NCBI GenBank assembly: GCA_030604325.1
Contig: JAUVWC010000069.1
Coordinates: 1-6,891 of the forward strand
DNA from: Candidatus Zixiibacteriota bacterium
GTDB taxonomy: Bacteria > Blakebacterota > Blakebacteria > Blakebacterales > Blakebacteraceae
Reading direction: 5' to 3'
DNA: 6,891 bases
Shown here: piece by piece, positions 5,612 through 6,891 of the stretch
How positions within the stretch are numbered: position 1 is the first letter of the stretch
How the letters are laid out: every line of letters begins with the position of its first letter
The notes under the pieces: model-generated
The model's input: the letters and a program-made list of their open reading frames with translations, nothing else
What the model was told of the DNA's origin: nothing
Database searches by the model: none
Program-made: the position numbers and the translations under genes

Positions 5612-6469
5612 CTACTGGGCGTAGGGAGCAAGCGCCCGGCTGCGGGAGCTGTGCCGCAGGCGCCTTATAGCCTTCTCCTTGATCTGCCGCACCCGCTCGC
5701 GGGTGAGCCCGAACTTCGTGCCGATCTGCTCCAGCGTCATCGGCTTCTCCCGACTGATCCCGAAGTAGAGGCGGATCACTTCCGACTCCCGGTCGGTCAG
5801 AGTGGAGAGGGCTTTGACGATCTCTTTCTGCAGCGCCTCGTCGAAGAGTTCCTCGTCGGGTGGGGCCTGCACTTCGTCCTCAAGGACATCGAGGAGACGG
5901 TTGTCCTCGCCCTCCTGGAACGGGGCATCGAGGCTCAGGTGGCGGCTGCTGATCTTCAGAGTATCCGTCACCTCGCTCGAACTCATATCCAGCTGTTCCG
6001 CAATTTCCTCGGCGGAAGGCTCGCGGCCGTAGTTCTGCTCCAGGTCGGAGGAGACCTTGCCGATCTTGTGGAGGGCGCCGACCCGGTTGAGCGGCAGTCT
6101 CACGATGCGCGATTGCTCGGCAAGGGCCTGCAGGATCGCCTGGCGGATCCACCACACCGCATAAGAGATGAACTTGAAACCCTTGGTCTCGTCGAACCGC
6201 TTGGCCGCCTTGATCAGCCCCAGATTCCCCTCGTTGATCAGGTCCCCCAGGGAAAGCCCCTGGTTCTGATACTGCTTGGCCACGCTCACCACGAAACGGA
6301 GGTTTGCCTGAACCAGTTTATTCAGCGCCCTCTGGTCATCCTGCTTGACTAGCTTGGCCAGGCGCACCTCTTCCTGGGCATCGATGAGGTCAACCTCACC
6401 GATCTCCTGGAGATACTTGTCCAGCGACTGATCCTCGCGGGTATATGGTTTTTTCGTCAGCTTGGCCAA
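5612..6469 (-). CDS. rpoD: RNA polymerase primary sigma factor, sigma-70 family (short RpoD/SigA)
   Basis: The 285-residue protein directs RNA polymerase to housekeeping promoters. Region 1.2 starts at [10 protein letters not shown] (15-24). Region 2 contains [28 protein letters not shown] (RpoD box) and the promoter-melting and -10-binding stretch [13 protein letters not shown] (100-112). Region 3 begins at [13 protein letters not shown] (124-136). Region 4.2 is the -35-binding helix-turn-helix [20 protein letters not shown] (245-264). Region 1.1 and the non-conserved insert of proteobacterial RpoD are absent, as is normal for primary sigma factors of the FCB group, where about 285-290 residues is full length. 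The start is TTG at 6469, preceded by AAGGAG with a ten-base gap. No upstream ATG is in frame, and the product aligns with family N-termini from this point. A group 2 (RpoS-like) paralogue is possible, since a genome can hold several. The 6-bp hairpin around its TAG stop has no T run. Confidence 0.92.
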   Translation of the reverse strand: MAKLTKKPYTREDQSLDKYLQEIGEVDLIDAQEEVRLAKLVKQDDQRALNKLVQANLRFVVSVAKQYQNQGLSLGDLINEGNLGLIKAAKRFDETKGFKFISYAVWWIRQAILQALAEQSRIVRLPLNRVGALHKIGKVSSDLEQNYGREPSAEEIAEQLDMSSSEVTDTLKISSRHLSLDAPFQEGEDNRLLDVLEDEVQAPPDEELFDEALQKEIVKALSTLTDRESEVIRLYFGISREKPMTLEQIGTKFGLTRERVRQIKEKAIRRLRHSSRSRALAPYAQ

Positions 6470-6509
6470 AGCTTTAGTACTCCTTACAATCTATCCGAAG
6501 AAACAAGCC

Positions 6510-6537
6510 CTATTATTAAACGGCAATTGCCTGTCAT
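6510..6537 (-). promoter_or_regulatory. Proximal promoter candidate for the sigma factor gene, with palindromic spacer
   Basis: On the minus strand, ATGACA (6537-6532, 5/6 to TTGACA) is followed after 16 bases by TAATAG (6515-6510). The -10 match is weak in order but AT-rich. The perfect 10-bp palindrome GGCAATTGCC (6522-6531) lies directly against the -35 box inside the spacer and could be a protein-binding site. Transcripts from here would have a leader of about 35 nt. Confidence 0.35.
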
Positions 6538-6670
6538 CTGTTTAGAAGAAGCGCGCTCTGTTTGTTGGACGCATCGCCGGATGCAAAGTTCCTACCCCAA
6601 CAAGTGGCGGAGAAAATCCTCAAGAATGGAGCGAGGATCCTTTTCAGGATGGGAACTTCTGTAGCTAGGT

Positions 6671-6707
6671 ATTCTCTACAACTTTTCAAATATTGTCAAC
6701 AATATTT
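6671..6707 (-). promoter_or_regulatory. Distal promoter candidate for the sigma gene, with a 20-bp palindrome centred on the -35 box
   Basis: On the minus strand a consensus TTGACA (6699-6694) stands 17 bases before GAGAAT (6676-6671, 4/6). The -35 box lies in the middle of a palindrome at 6688-6707, AAATATTGTCAACAATATTT, with 9-bp perfect arms and a 2-bp centre. This is the arrangement of an operator through which a dimeric regulator would block RNA polymerase. A transcript from here would have a leader of about 195 nt before the TTG start. The T run after the palindrome on the plus strand could alternatively suggest a weak plus-strand terminator, but the stem is nearly all A-T. Confidence 0.45.
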
Positions 6708-6828
6708 TTTCCGTCTCTCTATCGCTCCTCCTCACGAGCGCGACCGTAGCACATCTGCCCTGCTAGCCTCAAACAGATTCTATCTCCCTCGATCCAGACT
6801 GTGGACCGAATCCTCATAGATATATATG

Positions 6829-6891
6829 CTAAGTGCACCGCTCCGTAATTACGGTGATGTATCGAGAGCGCCGAGGCGTCCGGCCAGCAAG
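6829..6891. repeat. Palindromic repeat element, copy 3 (cut by the window end)
   Basis: The first 63 bases of the element, in the same orientation as copy 2, differ from copy 2 at one position (CGCCGAGGCG here and in copy 1, CGCCTAGGCG in copy 2). The element is cut off at the window edge near its centre, so its other end and any target duplication cannot be seen. It lies upstream of the sigma gene's regulatory region and so forms a direct repeat with copy 2 around that gene. Confidence 0.85.

Larger units (their letters stand above)
6470..6828. other. Gene-free upstream region of the sigma factor gene (359 bases)
   Basis: No convincing gene is present. The region contains the two promoter candidates described separately. 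Two small inverted repeats lie in the predicted leader: GCATC-GCCG-GATGC at 6571-6584, and ATCCTC/GAGGAT with an 11-base gap at 6616-6638. On the minus strand a ten-codon frame, ATG CGT CCA through TTC TTC TAA, lies within the leader near 6573-6541, but no good ribosome site precedes it. Base composition drops sharply in G+C around 6670-6715, as expected for regulatory DNA. From 6715 to 6828 I see nothing specific. Confidence 0.6.

Noticed and set aside
5610..5626. Hairpin CCCTAC-GCCCA-GTAGGG around the sigma gene stop codon
   Set aside because: The six-pair stem is perfect but no T run follows, so I do not call it an intrinsic terminator. Repeat copy 2 just downstream is the likelier stop.
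5561..6352. 263-codon plus-strand open frame opposite the sigma gene
   Set aside because: It is the mirror of the sigma-70 coding frame and starts inside repeat copy 2; no independent support.
6688..6710. Palindrome plus T run read as a plus-strand terminator
   Set aside because: The stem is almost wholly A-T and would be weak, and no plus-strand gene precedes it. The promoter reading on the minus strand explains the TTGACA better.
6562..6819. 85-codon plus-strand open frame in the region upstream of rpoD
   Set aside because: It starts at TTG without a ribosome site, has no recognisable domain and overlaps the best promoter signals on the other strand. It is probably chance, though it is the least impossible of the unlisted frames.
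1348..6891. CRISPR-like reading of the three repeats
   Set aside because: The repeats are 116 bases, differ in orientation and are separated by whole genes, with no spacer array and no cas genes.

Overview
The window comes from a GC-rich bacterial chromosome (roughly 60 % G+C in genes, AT-rich only at promoters). The short sigma-70 protein lacks region 1.1 and carries the [10 protein letters not shown] / [11 protein letters not shown] / [11 protein letters not shown] sequences typical of the primary sigma factors of the FCB group (Bacteroidota, Gemmatimonadota and related candidate phyla). The M23 peptidase has an FCB-like N-terminus (SLLIVPRDN). I therefore infer an uncultured FCB-type bacterium and cannot name the phylum.

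Layout, left to right. Positions 1-189 hold the 3' end of a plus-strand alpha-oxoamine synthase gene, probably kbl. It is followed after 29 bases by a secreted CapA-type protein (219-1304, +). A palindromic repeat element (copy 1, 1348-1463) separates this pair from a convergent minus-strand block. Read in transcription order, that block is: an M23 peptidoglycan peptidase (5309-4314) with its own promoter, structured leader and terminator; then rarA (4103-2445); then lgt (2448-1459), which overlaps rarA by four bases. Repeat copy 2 (5481-5596) lies between the M23 promoter and the end of the sigma factor gene. The sigma gene (6469-5612, minus) has a 359-base AT-rich upstream region, and a third repeat copy (6829 onward) runs off the window edge.

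The genes are mostly housekeeping: lipoprotein maturation (Lgt), replication-fork maintenance (RarA), cell-wall remodelling (M23 and perhaps CapA) and transcription (RpoD). I see no defence system, prophage, transposase, tRNA, rRNA or CRISPR array.

The unusual material lies in and between these genes. (1) There is a near-identical family of 116-bp imperfectly palindromic elements, three copies in 5.5 kb, with one end forming the lgt stop codon. (2) RarA carries an in-frame minisatellite of fifteen 12-bp units encoding a highly charged [QK][RG]E[EK] tail. (3) The M23 leader can fold as a compact three-way junction just below a good sigma-70 promoter. (4) A perfect-armed 20-bp palindrome is centred on a consensus TTGACA upstream of the sigma gene. 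All functional readings of these four are inferences from sequence alone.
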